NCBI RefSeq assembly: GCF_004153225.1 | Contig: NZ_SEMB01000004.1 | Location: forward strand, 1-64,000 | Reading direction: 5' to 3' | Length of the DNA stretch: 64,000 bases | Origin: Sporolactobacillus sp. THM7-7 | GTDB taxonomy: Bacteria; Bacillota; Bacilli; Bacillales; Sporolactobacillaceae | Shown: positions 44,173 to 53,054 of the stretch, piece by piece | Layout: the number at the start of each line of letters is the position of its first letter | Numbering within the stretch: the stretch's first letter is position 1 | Made by a program: the position numbers and the translations under genes | The notes under the pieces: model-generated | Told to the model about the DNA's origin: nothing | What the model saw: the letters and a program-made list of their open reading frames with translations, nothing else | Databases searched by the model: none

Positions 44173-44217
44173 TGTATCTGCATCTCCTTTTAGGTTTGAA
44201 TGCGCTTTCGCTTATAT

Positions 44218-44233
44218 TGTGATCTTTATCACA
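44218..44233. promoter_or_regulatory. Fnr/Crp-type box upstream of the alcohol dehydrogenase
   Basis: TGTGATCTTTATCACA is a perfect TGTGA-N6-TCACA dyad, centred about 53 bases before the ATG. It has the same pattern as the box before the lactate permease. Confidence 0.6.
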
Positions 44234-44508
44234 CCATCTCTATTCTATCAGATCACACCTGCTTTGTAAACGTTTTCATATTGGTAAAAAAACTTACTCG
44301 CCTTAGTTGCCACCTCAAACCCGATCGATATTTCTTTCTTAATGTAAAAAAGCCGGTCAACGATGGCCGGCAATGTGCAGCTTCATAATCGCCAGTTGAA
44401 CAAAGGCGATTTTTTTCGATCTCTTGCAAGTTTATCCATAATGAAAAAACATTCTGCCCCAATTTTGCCTCTATCTGCAGATCGGGTTGTGGGCCGCATT
44501 TTTTTCCT

Positions 44509-45930
44509 TCATTTCAAGATTTGCCGCCTGGTTTCTGGCCCCCATACGATCGTCAGTGCGGCAACGGCGGCAAGGAAAATCCCCATCAGGATGAAAATAC
44601 TGACAATCCCCTGATTACTGAGCAGCCAGGCAACAGCATACGGCGTGACAATAGTGAAAATCCGTCCGAATGCCTGAGCCAGGCCGTTTCCGCGCATACG
44701 CAGCGGCGTCGGAAATAATTCGGGAACATAAACGGCCAGACCGACAGCCATGAGAACGTAGAGACAGACCGTCATGAAGAAGCCGATCGCCATGATCGCT
44801 GCCGAGTTTGTTTGGTACGCATAAACACAGCCCAGAATGGCGGTTAAGATGAACGCACCGACTATGTTCCATTTCCGTCCGATTTTATCAACCGTCATCC
44901 GCCCGACAAAAGCGCCGATCGGGGCTCCGACCATCATCAATGTCGTGAAGGCCAGAGAGTGAGAGATGTTAATTCCTTTCTTGACTAAAAGTGTCGGTAC
45001 CCACGTCACAAAAGTATACACCGCCGTATTGATCGCCGCCAGAATCAGGCAGGCCAAAACAAATCTTTTGATGACCTTTTTTCCGAAAAGTTCGCTGAAA
45101 CGGCTCTGTCGGTCCACGATTTGGTTATATTGTTCCTTATCCTGCAAGTCGGCTGCTGGGTATTTCGTCCCATATTTCTGTTCGGCTTCCGCTTCAAAAA
45201 TCCGGACAATTTCCTCTGCTTTTTTATACTGACCCTGAGAGAAGTACCATCTCGGCGATTCTGGCAGACTCCGCCGAAAATACCAGACAGCAACGGATGA
45301 GACGCCGACGATGACAAACATCCAACGCCAGCCGATCGTCGGAATAATCAGATAAGCAATGAATGTCGTGATCGGTGCGGTACAGTTTGCTAGGAATGAG
45401 AGCGAAGCGACCCATTTCCCCCGTGAAGTTGCCGGCACGAATTCACCTAGAAGGGCAAATCCGGTGACTATCTCCGCTCCAAGACCAATCCCGCTGATCC
45501 CCCGAAGAACAATTAGTGTCGCCATATTCGGAGCAAACGCCGCACCAAGCGACGCCAGTCCGAAAATCAGGAGGTTGATTTGATAGGCGAATTGACGTCC
45601 CTTCCAATCACCGATAAATCCGGTAATAATCGATCCGATGAAAAGTCCGATAAACGTTGTTGAAATAAATACAGCATTCAGCGTAACGGAGGACCATCCG
45701 GTTTGCACCAGCTGCCCCAGGACACCGCCGGCCAGATAGACATCGAACCCGTCCAGCATCATCCCCAGTGTGATCAGTGTAAAAATTCGGTACATCGTTT
45801 TCGTAACCGGGAGATTATTGATGCGCGCCTCAAGGGCCTGCTTCTCACTTTCTGTATAATGGTCGTTTTCAGATTCCCGTATTCGTTTGCTATGTACGCT
45901 TCGCCTGTCGATAATCCCTTCTGCATTCAT
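44509..45930 (-). CDS. MFS transporter, sugar/aromatic acid type
   Basis: This 473-residue, 12-helix major facilitator begins with an unusually long charged N-terminal stretch of about 45 residues. Then follow MLDGFDVYLAGGVLG in helix 1, the loop GDWKGRQFAYQ after helix 2, and ISGIGLGAEIVTGFALLGEF in helix 4. SLPESPRWYFSQGQYKKAEE comes after helix 6. The conserved DGFD and PESPRW pattern resembles the NiaP/aromatic-acid or metabolite:H+ subfamily. The substrate cannot be assigned. AAAGGAGA precedes the ATG. It is not obviously in an operon. Confidence 0.8.
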   Translation of the reverse strand: MNAEGIIDRRSVHSKRIRESENDHYTESEKQALEARINNLPVTKTMYRIFTLITLGMMLDGFDVYLAGGVLGQLVQTGWSSVTLNAVFISTTFIGLFIGSIITGFIGDWKGRQFAYQINLLIFGLASLGAAFAPNMATLIVLRGISGIGLGAEIVTGFALLGEFVPATSRGKWVASLSFLANCTAPITTFIAYLIIPTIGWRWMFVIVGVSSVAVWYFRRSLPESPRWYFSQGQYKKAEEIVRIFEAEAEQKYGTKYPAADLQDKEQYNQIVDRQSRFSELFGKKVIKRFVLACLILAAINTAVYTFVTWVPTLLVKKGINISHSLAFTTLMMVGAPIGAFVGRMTVDKIGRKWNIVGAFILTAILGCVYAYQTNSAAIMAIGFFMTVCLYVLMAVGLAVYVPELFPTPLRMRGNGLAQAFGRIFTIVTPYAVAWLLSNQGIVSIFILMGIFLAAVAALTIVWGPETRRQILK

Positions 45931-46049
45931 ATTATACGTCTCCTTTATTTATTGAATGAAAGTGTTTCAAGCTCCTTCTTCGCACAGCAATTCCATTCCT
46001 TAAGCGATAAAACGAAATCCTTCTTCTGACTTGGTCAACTTCTTTGCTG

Positions 46050-46086
46050 AAAAAAGAAAAACCCCATTCATGAACGAATGGGATTC
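46050..46086 (-). terminator. Terminator of the small minus-strand unit
   Basis: CCCATTC and GAATGGG pair around GTTCAT, and the minus strand continues GTTTTTCTTTTTT. It lies upstream of the MFS gene and ends whatever is transcribed from the promoter near 46360. Confidence 0.65.
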
Positions 46087-46172
46087 TTAAAACAGGGGTA
46101 AAACACCCCTTAACAAGCACTTGCCGAATCCTGCAGCGGCTCATGAATGAGCAGGACAGCGGCAAACCTTCA
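46087..46172 (-). other. Dense inverted repeats, possible structured RNA
   Basis: On the minus strand, TTGCCG...CGGCAA encloses CCTGC...GCAGG and a GCTCAT/ATGAGC hairpin at about 46123-46168. A second hairpin, AGGGGTGTTTTACCCCT, lies at about 46093-46110. They sit directly between a small open frame and a terminator. The structure is seen; transcription is inferred. Confidence 0.4.
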
Positions 46173-46203
46173 TATAAAATTAAGAAACGGCTGCTGCGCC
46201 CTA

Positions 46204-46290
46204 CTAATGAATAAAGTTAGACAAAGAGTCTCTCACTCTGATTTGAAGTCGTTCCATTAGCAGGTCCTGCAATCGTTTCGCGTCCATCAT
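46204..46290 (-). CDS. Possible 28-residue peptide
   Basis: A small frame from the tandem ATG at 46290 encodes MMDAKRLQDLLMERLQIRVR followed by DSLSNFIH. It is amphipathic and charged and has no membrane segment. A GAGAGGAAG stretch 12 bases upstream may be its ribosome binding site, but the spacing is long. It sits 36 bases after a promoter/operator-like region. It may be a short protein, or only the 5' part of a non-coding RNA. Confidence 0.25.
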   Translation of the reverse strand: MMDAKRLQDLLMERLQIRVRDSLSNFIH

Positions 46291-46325
46291 TTTTAAAAGC
46301 TTCCTCTCAAACTCATAATATTTAA

Positions 46326-46364
46326 TGTAGAGTTAGTCTACAACATCTGATCAAAAAATGTCAA
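46326..46364 (-). promoter_or_regulatory. Promoter with TGTAGA-N5-TCTACA operator
   Basis: A perfect TTGACA (46359-46364, minus strand) is followed at -10 distance by a dyad, TGTAGA (46326-46331) with TCTACA (46337-46342). The GTAGA...TCTAC core resembles BlaI/CopY-type operators, which overlap the -10 box. The -10 itself is poor. No BlaI-type regulator gene is present in the window. Confidence 0.4.
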
Positions 46365-46409
46365 CCTTTTTATCAAAATTCACAGTATGTTCTTATTTTA
46401 AGTGGTCAC

Positions 46410-47570
46410 TTAGAGCAGATCCATCATTTTTTTAAAAATCTCCGTCCAGTCTTTTGTTTGAGCGAGGTGGACTCGCTCGTGTATCAAATCTTCCCTGTTT
46501 TTGACACTTACCAATTGCTCACACGTGCGGATGAACGCCTCAGGATCATTGCTATCTACATGGGCGTACACCCCGTCCCGGACATATTTTTCGGTTGAGG
46601 GCAGGCGGACTCCGACTGCCGGTTTGCCGGAAGCGAGAAATTCAAACAGTTTAAGCGGGAAAACGGCCTCGTTGTATGGTGACGCCTTGTACGGCATCAT
46701 ACCAATGTCAATATGATTCATATATTTCGGAACATCCCGCGGCGGAACACTGCCGACCCACCGCACGTTTTCTTCATGGAGAAGCTGCTGAAAATCTCCG
46801 CGTCCGCCCGTTCCATCCGGTCCGACGAATAGAAAAAGCCAGTCGCGTTTTTTTTCGGCGGCTTGTTGAACAAGCTTGAAATCAAGCTTCGGTTTAATCC
46901 CGCCAATGTAGCCAAGCACCGTACCGCTGAACCCTTCCGGAATCACTCCATCGGCACGTGCCTCTCCGGCAAACAAGTCAAACTCAACGCCATTTTCAAA
47001 TGTATGCACTTGCCGCGCCTTATCCATCCCCGCTTTTTGGATGACTTGTCTGCGCAAATAATCCGAGGTACAAAAAATAATGTCGGCGCCGTTAATGATC
47101 CGCATCTCCGCCTGTGCGATGACTTGCTGTCTTATTCGGGCAACAAACGATGTCTGTCCGCCGATCGGCGAAGTCCATAAATCACTGCAATCATAGATCA
47201 CTCTGTCCCATGGGAAAAGATCCGCTAAAAGCGGAAATCCGGGAAATGTATACCATAAAAAAAAATGACACCGATCTTGAAAGTGCTGCAGATGGTGAAG
47301 AAGCGCCCGCAGTTTTCTCTCGTAAAAGATGTCGTAATAGCGGCCAAACCGAAACAACTTTTGCGGCAGAATGTCGGGAATCGGCCATTGTCGGATACCG
47401 TTCGCTAAAGATATGGATGAGGCGTGTGTCCGGTGGGATACGGGGCAGAGCCAGACGACTTCTTCTGTATCCGGGTGTTGGCTTAAAAATTCAGCGAGAC
47501 GATGGCGCCTGTAACGCAGCTGATCCTGCCCCCACTCACCGGTTGCGACAATAATATGTACCGTTTTCAT
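46410..47570 (-). CDS. tuaH: Glycosyltransferase, TuaH-like
   Basis: This 386-residue GT4-fold glycosyltransferase adds a sugar during surface-polysaccharide synthesis at the inner membrane face. The opening MKTVHIIVATGEWGQDQLRY, then VIYDCSDLWTSP and a C-terminal donor-site segment EAVFPLKLFEFLASGKPAVG, follow B. subtilis TuaH (about 400 residues), the last gene of the teichuronic acid operon. The ATG at 47570 has GGGAGGTGAG upstream. It is downstream of tuaG, but an array of 21-bp repeats separates them, so it may have its own promoter. The sugar transferred is inferred only from family. Confidence 0.8.
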   Translation of the reverse strand: MKTVHIIVATGEWGQDQLRYRRHRLAEFLSQHPDTEEVVWLCPVSHRTHASSISLANGIRQWPIPDILPQKLFRFGRYYDIFYERKLRALLHHLQHFQDRCHFFLWYTFPGFPLLADLFPWDRVIYDCSDLWTSPIGGQTSFVARIRQQVIAQAEMRIINGADIIFCTSDYLRRQVIQKAGMDKARQVHTFENGVEFDLFAGEARADGVIPEGFSGTVLGYIGGIKPKLDFKLVQQAAEKKRDWLFLFVGPDGTGGRGDFQQLLHEENVRWVGSVPPRDVPKYMNHIDIGMMPYKASPYNEAVFPLKLFEFLASGKPAVGVRLPSTEKYVRDGVYAHVDSNDPEAFIRTCEQLVSVKNREDLIHERVHLAQTKDWTEIFKKMMDLL

Positions 47571-47707
47571 TGCACTCACCTCCCACTCTTACTATAGGAA
47601 AATTTCAGGCTCAGACCTTTGGCAGTATTCTGTAAATCTCGGCCGTTCGGGAATTTTGACCTGACAGATGGCCATGTCGGGCTCTCATTCGCCGGTTCCG
47701 AGGCCCA

Positions 47708-48043
47708 GATTCGGCCGTTTTGGTTCGACATTCTACTGTTCCGGGCATGCATTCTGCGTTTCAGACCTCACATGCTGCAGTTCTGAGCATGCATTCTAAC
47801 GTTCGGCGGCGGCATTCTACTGTTCCGGGCATGCATTCTGCGTTTCAGACCTCACATGCTGCAGTTCTGCGCATGCATTCTAACGTTCGGCGGCGGCATT
47901 CTACTGTTCCGCGCATGCATTCTGACGTTCGGCGACGACATTCTGCTGTTCCGCGCATGCATTCTGCGTTTCAGACCTCACATGCTGCAGTTCCGCGCAT
48001 GCATTCCGCGATTCCAGCCTCGCATTCGGCCGTTTCGATGCGT
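47708..48043. repeat. 21-bp tandem repeat in 84-bp superunits
   Basis: From 47729 there are 15 in-register 21-base units, each starting CATTC or CATGC (general form CATTCTRCNGTTCNNNNCATG). One degenerate unit lies at 47708-47728. Units alternate in a four-unit, 84-base order, so units 1-4 and 5-8 are almost identical and parts recur later. Unit borders form GCATGC palindromes. The 21-base length keeps a plus-strand frame open, but this frame runs on into the tuaG coding region and is not thought to be a gene. The repeat fills the gap between tuaG and tuaH. Confidence 0.85.
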
Positions 48044-48059
48044 CCTGCCAACCATATCA

Positions 48060-48821
48060 TCAAAACCGTTTCAACACCGCATGCATCGCGTAATGGCAGA
48101 AATACCAGAACGCGCGCCATATATTCAAATTTTCAACCTTTCGATAGACGAACCAGGTTTTGCCGGCCGCTTTCCATTTATTTCTTGATATGGACGCCCG
48201 CCCACCGATCCGATATTCGGCCAGGGTTTCATTCAGTCCGTAAGCAACGGTCCCTTTTTTCAGAAGAGAGAGCCAGGTCGCCAAATCCTGACGGGTTCGA
48301 AGATTCGGCATGTGAAAATGTCCCGTGTTCTCCCTGTCGATCATCACGGTCAGGCACCCGACAATCGTATTTTTCAGCATATCGTGATAGGTTACACGAC
48401 GAGGCGCCCCAACCCGTTTCTTTAAAAGAGTACCATCCTGACTGATATATTCATAGCCCGTAAACGTAAACGTGTAGCCGTGTTCCCGCATGAACCGGAG
48501 CTGCTTTTCCAGCTTATCCGGTTTCCAGCGGTCGTCGCTGTCGAGAAAGGCGAGATACCTTCCCGCTGCATGATCGAGCGCTGTATTTCGCGCTACGGCC
48601 GCACCGCTGTTTCTTTCAAGAAATATCGGACGTATCCGTGCATCTTGCTTTTTCGCTTTCAAAAGGAGATCACGGGTCTGATCCGTCGAACAATCATCGA
48701 CAACGATCATTTCCCACTCGGAAAACGTTTGCTGTCTCACCGATTCGATCGTCTCTAAAAGGGTCGCCGCCGAATTAAAGGCCGGAGTGATCACCGAAAC
48801 GGCTGGATCGTGATGTTCCAT
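48060..48821 (-). CDS. tuaG: Family 2 glycosyltransferase, TuaG-like
   Basis: This 253-residue GT-A glycosyltransferase has VSVITPAFNSAATLLETIES at the nucleotide site, the VVDDCSTDQT aspartates and the LDSDDRWKPDKL metal-binding DxD. It lacks membrane helices. Its length and opening match B. subtilis TuaG (252 residues) of the teichuronic acid operon. The ATG at 48821 has AGGAGTG eight bases away. It follows tuaF with a 42-base gap. It probably adds GalNAc or glucuronate to the growing unit. That assignment comes from the family. Confidence 0.87.
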   Translation of the reverse strand: MEHHDPAVSVITPAFNSAATLLETIESVRQQTFSEWEMIVVDDCSTDQTRDLLLKAKKQDARIRPIFLERNSGAAVARNTALDHAAGRYLAFLDSDDRWKPDKLEKQLRFMREHGYTFTFTGYEYISQDGTLLKKRVGAPRRVTYHDMLKNTIVGCLTVMIDRENTGHFHMPNLRTRQDLATWLSLLKKGTVAYGLNETLAEYRIGGRASISRNKWKAAGKTWFVYRKVENLNIWRAFWYFCHYAMHAVLKRF

Positions 48822-48863
48822 AAAAACAGCACTCCTGTCAAAGGGGGTTGCCCCCATAATAAA

Positions 48864-49538
48864 TCACCTTTTTCGGACAAATTCCGGGAGAATCACCCAA
48901 AAAAACATGATCGTGACGCCGAGCATGCCGCCGAGCACCGCTCTTTCTTTAGAGGAGAAAGCCCGGTTTTCCAGATGTGTCCCGGCATCGGCCGCTTCTA
49001 ATAACTCCGCCGGCTTGATCTCGAGCCTCGCCGTCTCCAGTTCATATAGAAACCGCTGCCGGTCCACGGCCGCATCCTGGCTGACCCGGGCACCCTTCAT
49101 CGCGTCGATGGAACGGTTAATGACCTGCTCCCGTTTTTGAAACTGCTCCCGGTCATACGCCAGAAAAGCCTCTGTCACTCTGCTTACAATCCGGACGGCT
49201 TCGTCTTCCGATCCGCCGCTGAACGAAAGCTGAATCTGCCGGTCATTTAACTGGATGACCTTCAATCGTCCAAGCAGATTTTCGCGCTGAGCCCGCCACA
49301 GACTCGGCAACCTATCCTGATAAAACGAGGCGTTGGACAGCAATGCGGTCACCCGTTCGGGATCATTAGCGTCCGGGGTATGATAATCCCCCAGAGCGAT
49401 GGTCGTTTCCGCCGTGTAATCCGACGGCTCCCCACCCACCGGCACAAACCAGCCGACAATAGCCAAAAATATGGGAACGATAAAAATTAACCAAATATAT
49501 TTTTTTATCCGTGCAATCATACTGTGCATCACGTTCAA
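48864..49538 (-). CDS. tuaF: TuaF-like chain-length/Wzz-type protein
   Basis: This 225-residue membrane protein has an N-terminal helix (IARIKKYIWLIFIVPIFLAI) and a long extracytoplasmic, partly coiled-coil middle. A C-terminal helix follows (VLGGMLGVTIMFFWVIL). This is the Wzz topology used to set polymer length, and TuaF occupies this place in the B. subtilis tua operon. The likely start is TTG 49538, behind GAAGGGGAG at six bases. An ATG lies nine bases later. A longer frame that overlaps tuaE is not supported. It is between tuaE and tuaG. Confidence 0.78.
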   Translation of the reverse strand: MNVMHSMIARIKKYIWLIFIVPIFLAIVGWFVPVGGEPSDYTAETTIALGDYHTPDANDPERVTALLSNASFYQDRLPSLWRAQRENLLGRLKVIQLNDRQIQLSFSGGSEDEAVRIVSRVTEAFLAYDREQFQKREQVINRSIDAMKGARVSQDAAVDRQRFLYELETARLEIKPAELLEAADAGTHLENRAFSSKERAVLGGMLGVTIMFFWVILPEFVRKR

Positions 49539-49569
49539 TAGAGTCTCCCCTTCATCAAAATACGGATCA

Positions 49570-51048
49570 TCACGTTGCCGAGCGCAGCAGCACATCCGAG
49601 GTTTCGACCGTCCCGCCCTTTTCCTCGGTTTCATATTTCAGGGCCGAAACCGATGAGATCACGAGCCCGAGAAACACCCAATGAAAATACAGATTGCTGA
49701 CTGAACTGGGGCTGATGCTTGAGACGGCGAAAGCCGCAAGCGCCGGCAATAACGCCTCAATCAGCTTTTTCCGATTGCTGCCGATCGGAAGCTTATAAAT
49801 TTTGTATAGACTAAAAAAAAGAAAGACATACATCGCGACATAGCCAAGCGCGATCATCAGGCCGAAATGGCCAAGAATTTCCGCCAGCCAGTTATGAACG
49901 TCGTAAATCTGGTTGGTCGGGTAAAGGGGTTCATTTTTTAAATAATAGGGAAGATTGCCGGCCCCCACACCGAATCCGAACGAATCCGCAACATAATGCA
50001 TGGTGTTCTGAAGCAGATTTCCCCGGATCACGTTCGATGACGATGGAGCGCCCGATGAAACAGAAGGGGCAACCAATCCCGCGATCTTGCCGATGACGCG
50101 ATCCGAAAAGACAATCGCCCCCACCGCGAGGCCCACTATCCCGCACGCTGCAGTCCATTTCTTTAATAAAGGCGGTAAAAGCAGAAAAAAATAGAAAGCC
50201 AGACCAAGCGCTATACCGATAAAGCTTGCTCTCGATTCCGTTAAATAAATAATATAGGCCGAGATGCCGGCCGCGATCAGCGCCCCGACCCTTACCCAAA
50301 ACGTCCGGCTGTTCTTCACCGCGGACACATACAAAAAGAAAGAGATCGTTAAAAAGGTCGCAAAGTCGTTTTGATTCGTAAAAACAGCCGTCGGATAGGC
50401 CAGTTTGTAATCCGGGCCATCATATAAGGTTGACGTCGGCAGCTGAATCCGGGCAAAGTGATTCATTAGCCCGATAACAAGCAGAACGGCCGTCATGATC
50501 ATCCAAATATTGTAAAAAACAGATAAACGATTGATCTCCGCAAGCGTGAAAACAGCCAGGAAAATGAACGCCACGCCGATGCCTAAAAGAAAAAGATACT
50601 TTACTCCGTCAATGACCGATCTGGACCAGAGAAGCGAGACACTCCCGTAGGCCATCCAGAAAAGCAAAAAATACAGGATGCCTTTCACGCGGATCCGTTC
50701 CCATTCACCGAAAAGGCCCCGCTGTCTTATGGCGTGATAAATAAAAATGAACAGGGCCAAAATTAAGATCAGCCGATAAATGAATAAAGTGAAAAAACCG
50801 ACGTGGATGCTCAGCAGCGACTGATTGAGAAACGTGGACGCAATAAATAAATAGAGAATACTGTCCAGCAGCTCGCTGCGCCTGACTGATCGCTTGATAA
50901 AAAGACAGGCGATCCACAAGGCCCACACCCAGACAAAACTAAAGAACCATTGCAGCGGCCTGGATTCGATGGATAAAAGCACAATGAATCCGGTCAGAAG
51001 TACCGCCAACACTCCGGTCGTCAGAACGACACGATGTTTAATATGCAT
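49570..51048 (-). CDS. tuaE: Teichuronic acid polymerase/O-antigen ligase-like protein, TuaE
   Basis: The 492 residues form a polytopic membrane protein with about 12 helices. It has a large external loop before the last helices, containing GFGVGAGNLPYYLK and VHNWLAEILGHFGL. That loop is the Wzy_C/O-antigen ligase hallmark, and its histidine region is usually essential. In the B. subtilis operon TuaE polymerises the repeat units. The ATG has AGGGGAG upstream. tuaF follows after 31 bases. The upstream epimerase is 230 bases away, with no terminator recognised. Confidence 0.84.
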   Translation of the reverse strand: MHIKHRVVLTTGVLAVLLTGFIVLLSIESRPLQWFFSFVWVWALWIACLFIKRSVRRSELLDSILYLFIASTFLNQSLLSIHVGFFTLFIYRLILILALFIFIYHAIRQRGLFGEWERIRVKGILYFLLFWMAYGSVSLLWSRSVIDGVKYLFLLGIGVAFIFLAVFTLAEINRLSVFYNIWMIMTAVLLVIGLMNHFARIQLPTSTLYDGPDYKLAYPTAVFTNQNDFATFLTISFFLYVSAVKNSRTFWVRVGALIAAGISAYIIYLTESRASFIGIALGLAFYFFLLLPPLLKKWTAACGIVGLAVGAIVFSDRVIGKIAGLVAPSVSSGAPSSSNVIRGNLLQNTMHYVADSFGFGVGAGNLPYYLKNEPLYPTNQIYDVHNWLAEILGHFGLMIALGYVAMYVFLFFSLYKIYKLPIGSNRKKLIEALLPALAAFAVSSISPSSVSNLYFHWVFLGLVISSVSALKYETEEKGGTVETSDVLLRSAT

Positions 51049-51280
51049 TATTTCTCCCCTGTCTCTATTTAAAGGTTGTTGGAAAAATCGGGGAAAAATG
51101 ACTGCCTGATCGCAACGCCCGCTTGCTTCTGGCGCTCCTCACGTACTTCTGATGTACGCACAGGCAGCCAAAGCTGCGCTTCCTCGATCTTCTCGACCCT
51201 TTTATCCTCTTTTCAAACAAACTCTATCTCGTAAAAAATCATGATTAGCCAGCCCGGAATCCTCTTACAGGTCTCATTCG

Positions 51281-52216
51281 TTACTTAATTTTAAACATCT
51301 CTCGATGAGAGAATTGGAGTGTCTCCAGCAAACCTTGCATTAAACCGACCGATGGCGCCCAATTCAATCCCTCTTTGGCTTCTACATTAGAGAGGGTGCT
51401 GTCTCGGATGTCCCCGGGGCGTGCCTGGGTGTAAACAGTATTGACGCTCGACCCAGATATCTCCTTCATCATTTGAAGGAGCCGGTTAATCGTAATCGAT
51501 GAGCCTGATGAAACATTGACACAGATATTTTTTTCCGCATTTAAAGCTTTTACGCAGGCGGACGCAATATCGCTCACAAAAACGAAGTCTCTCGTCTGCT
51601 CTCCGTCCCCGAAAATGACCGGTGGCAGATCGCGCCTCAGACGATCGGCAAAAATAGCGATCACACCGCCTTCGCCATGAGCATCCTGACGCGGACCGTA
51701 CACATTGCTGAAGCGCAGAATACTGTAAGGCAGCTGATACAATTTATGAAACAGTTTCAAATAGTTTTCCACAGTGAGTTTTGCCAAACCATAGGGCGAC
51801 TCAGGGGACGTCGGATGTTCCGTCGTTACCGGCAAAGTCAGCGGATTGCCGTAAACAGCTGCGGAAGACGCAAAAACGACTTTTTTCACCGACGCCCGGG
51901 CGGCCGCTTTAATGACGTGAAGCGACCCTCTTACGTTCACCTGTTCGTCAAAGAGCATATCCTGTATAGACTGCGCAACGCTGACCTGCGCAGCCAGATG
52001 AATGACGTAATCCGGTTGAAGGGAAACGATCAAATCCATCACATCGGGATTGGTCACATCGAAGTTATAGATACTAACAGGCAAACCGGCGATGTTTTCC
52101 CGGTGCCCCGTTGAAAAATTGTCAATAACACTCACCGTATATCCGCAGCGCAGCAATTCCTCAACAACGTGCGATCCAATAAACCCCGCTCCGCCTGTCA
52201 CAATTACTTTTTTCAT
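51281..52216 (-). CDS. NAD-dependent epimerase/dehydratase (UDP-sugar epimerase type)
   Basis: This 311-residue extended short-chain dehydrogenase has VTGGAGFIGSHVVEELL at the N-terminus, a FASSAAVYGNP serine and the catalytic YGLAKLTVENY. It probably epimerises or modifies a UDP-sugar for the adjacent polysaccharide genes. It resembles GalE/WbpP proteins more than dehydratases. The B. subtilis tua operon has no equivalent, so it is an addition here. AGGAGGA precedes the ATG. It is distinct from galE at 38823-39827. Confidence 0.82.
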   Translation of the reverse strand: MKKVIVTGGAGFIGSHVVEELLRCGYTVSVIDNFSTGHRENIAGLPVSIYNFDVTNPDVMDLIVSLQPDYVIHLAAQVSVAQSIQDMLFDEQVNVRGSLHVIKAAARASVKKVVFASSAAVYGNPLTLPVTTEHPTSPESPYGLAKLTVENYLKLFHKLYQLPYSILRFSNVYGPRQDAHGEGGVIAIFADRLRRDLPPVIFGDGEQTRDFVFVSDIASACVKALNAEKNICVNVSSGSSITINRLLQMMKEISGSSVNTVYTQARPGDIRDSTLSNVEAKEGLNWAPSVGLMQGLLETLQFSHREMFKIK

Positions 52217-52394
52217 GAAAGATCCTCCTCGGTCGGATAGTACATCAGCAGTCTGATGGCTAAGTAAAAGGCAGATAGCAGAAATCAGGCAGCTGTTTCA
52301 TCCGAACTCTTCGAATGCCCTTCTTTTATACATGTCCATATTTTCCAAATCGCATACCGCTTTTTTATCCTTTATACTTGAAAGAACCATTGCT

Positions 52395-53054
52395 TTATCT
52401 CGCGCCTTCTCCGGTAAAGAGTACTTTTACCGTCTTCAGTAAAATTTTAATATCCAGTTTCGGCGACAAGTGCTGAATATACGCTAAATCATACTTCAGC
52501 TTTTCACGGGGCGAAATATCATATCCTCCGTTCACCTGAGCGAGCCCGGTAAGACCCGGCTTAACGAGCAGACGGTTGGCAAAGCCGCGGATCTCGCTGT
52601 TAAACTTTGCCGTGAACATCGGTCTTTCAGGCCTCGGTCCGATCATGGACATATCGCCCTTGATGACCGACAGCAGCTGAGGCAATTCATCGATCCGCGT
52701 CTTACGGATAAACGCTCCGACTTTCGTCACACGCGGGTCATTGGCCTCCGCCCATTTTGCTCCGTGCGCCTCGGCGTCCTTCCGCATCGAACGAAGCTTG
52801 ATCACGTTAAAATATTTCCCGTCTTTTCCCACTCTTTGCTGAATATAAAATGGAGATCCCGGCGTTTCGAGTACAATCAAAGCGGAAAAGAAAAGAATAA
52901 TCGGGATCGCAAGAATAATACCAACCGTTGCTAAAACCAGATCGAGGCCTCGTTTTATATATAAATAAGGTTTTACACGTTCCGGTAATGCGATATCCGG
53001 TCTTTGAGCGATCGAATAATCCCTGTAAAGATCTAGATGCTTCTCGGCACGCAC
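52395..53054 (-). CDS. tuaA: Undecaprenyl-phosphate sugar transferase, TuaA-like
   Basis: This 219-residue initiating transferase puts the first sugar 1-phosphate on undecaprenyl phosphate. One membrane segment (GLDLVLATVGIILAIPIILF) is followed by the catalytic domain. Its conserved parts are QQRVGKDGKYFNVIKLRSMR, VTKVGAFIRKTRIDELPQLL, then SMIGPRPERP and LVKPGLTGLAQV. This is the complete bacterial sugar transferase (PglC/WcaJ) pattern. The GTG at 53054 lies seven bases after AGGTGG. TTG 53060 is also possible. It is divergent from the flippase gene. Confidence 0.88.
   Translation of the reverse strand: MRAEKHLDLYRDYSIAQRPDIALPERVKPYLYIKRGLDLVLATVGIILAIPIILFFSALIVLETPGSPFYIQQRVGKDGKYFNVIKLRSMRKDAEAHGAKWAEANDPRVTKVGAFIRKTRIDELPQLLSVIKGDMSMIGPRPERPMFTAKFNSEIRGFANRLLVKPGLTGLAQVNGGYDISPREKLKYDLAYIQHLSPKLDIKILLKTVKVLFTGEGAR

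Noticed and set aside
45957-45970. cre-like GAAAGTGTTTC before the MFS gene
   Set aside because: It is one base short of the cre spacing and lacks the CG core.
47720-48445. 241-codon plus-strand frame over the 21-bp repeats
   Set aside because: It is open only because the unit length is a multiple of three and lacks stops. It then runs antisense through tuaG, and no ribosome binding site is present.
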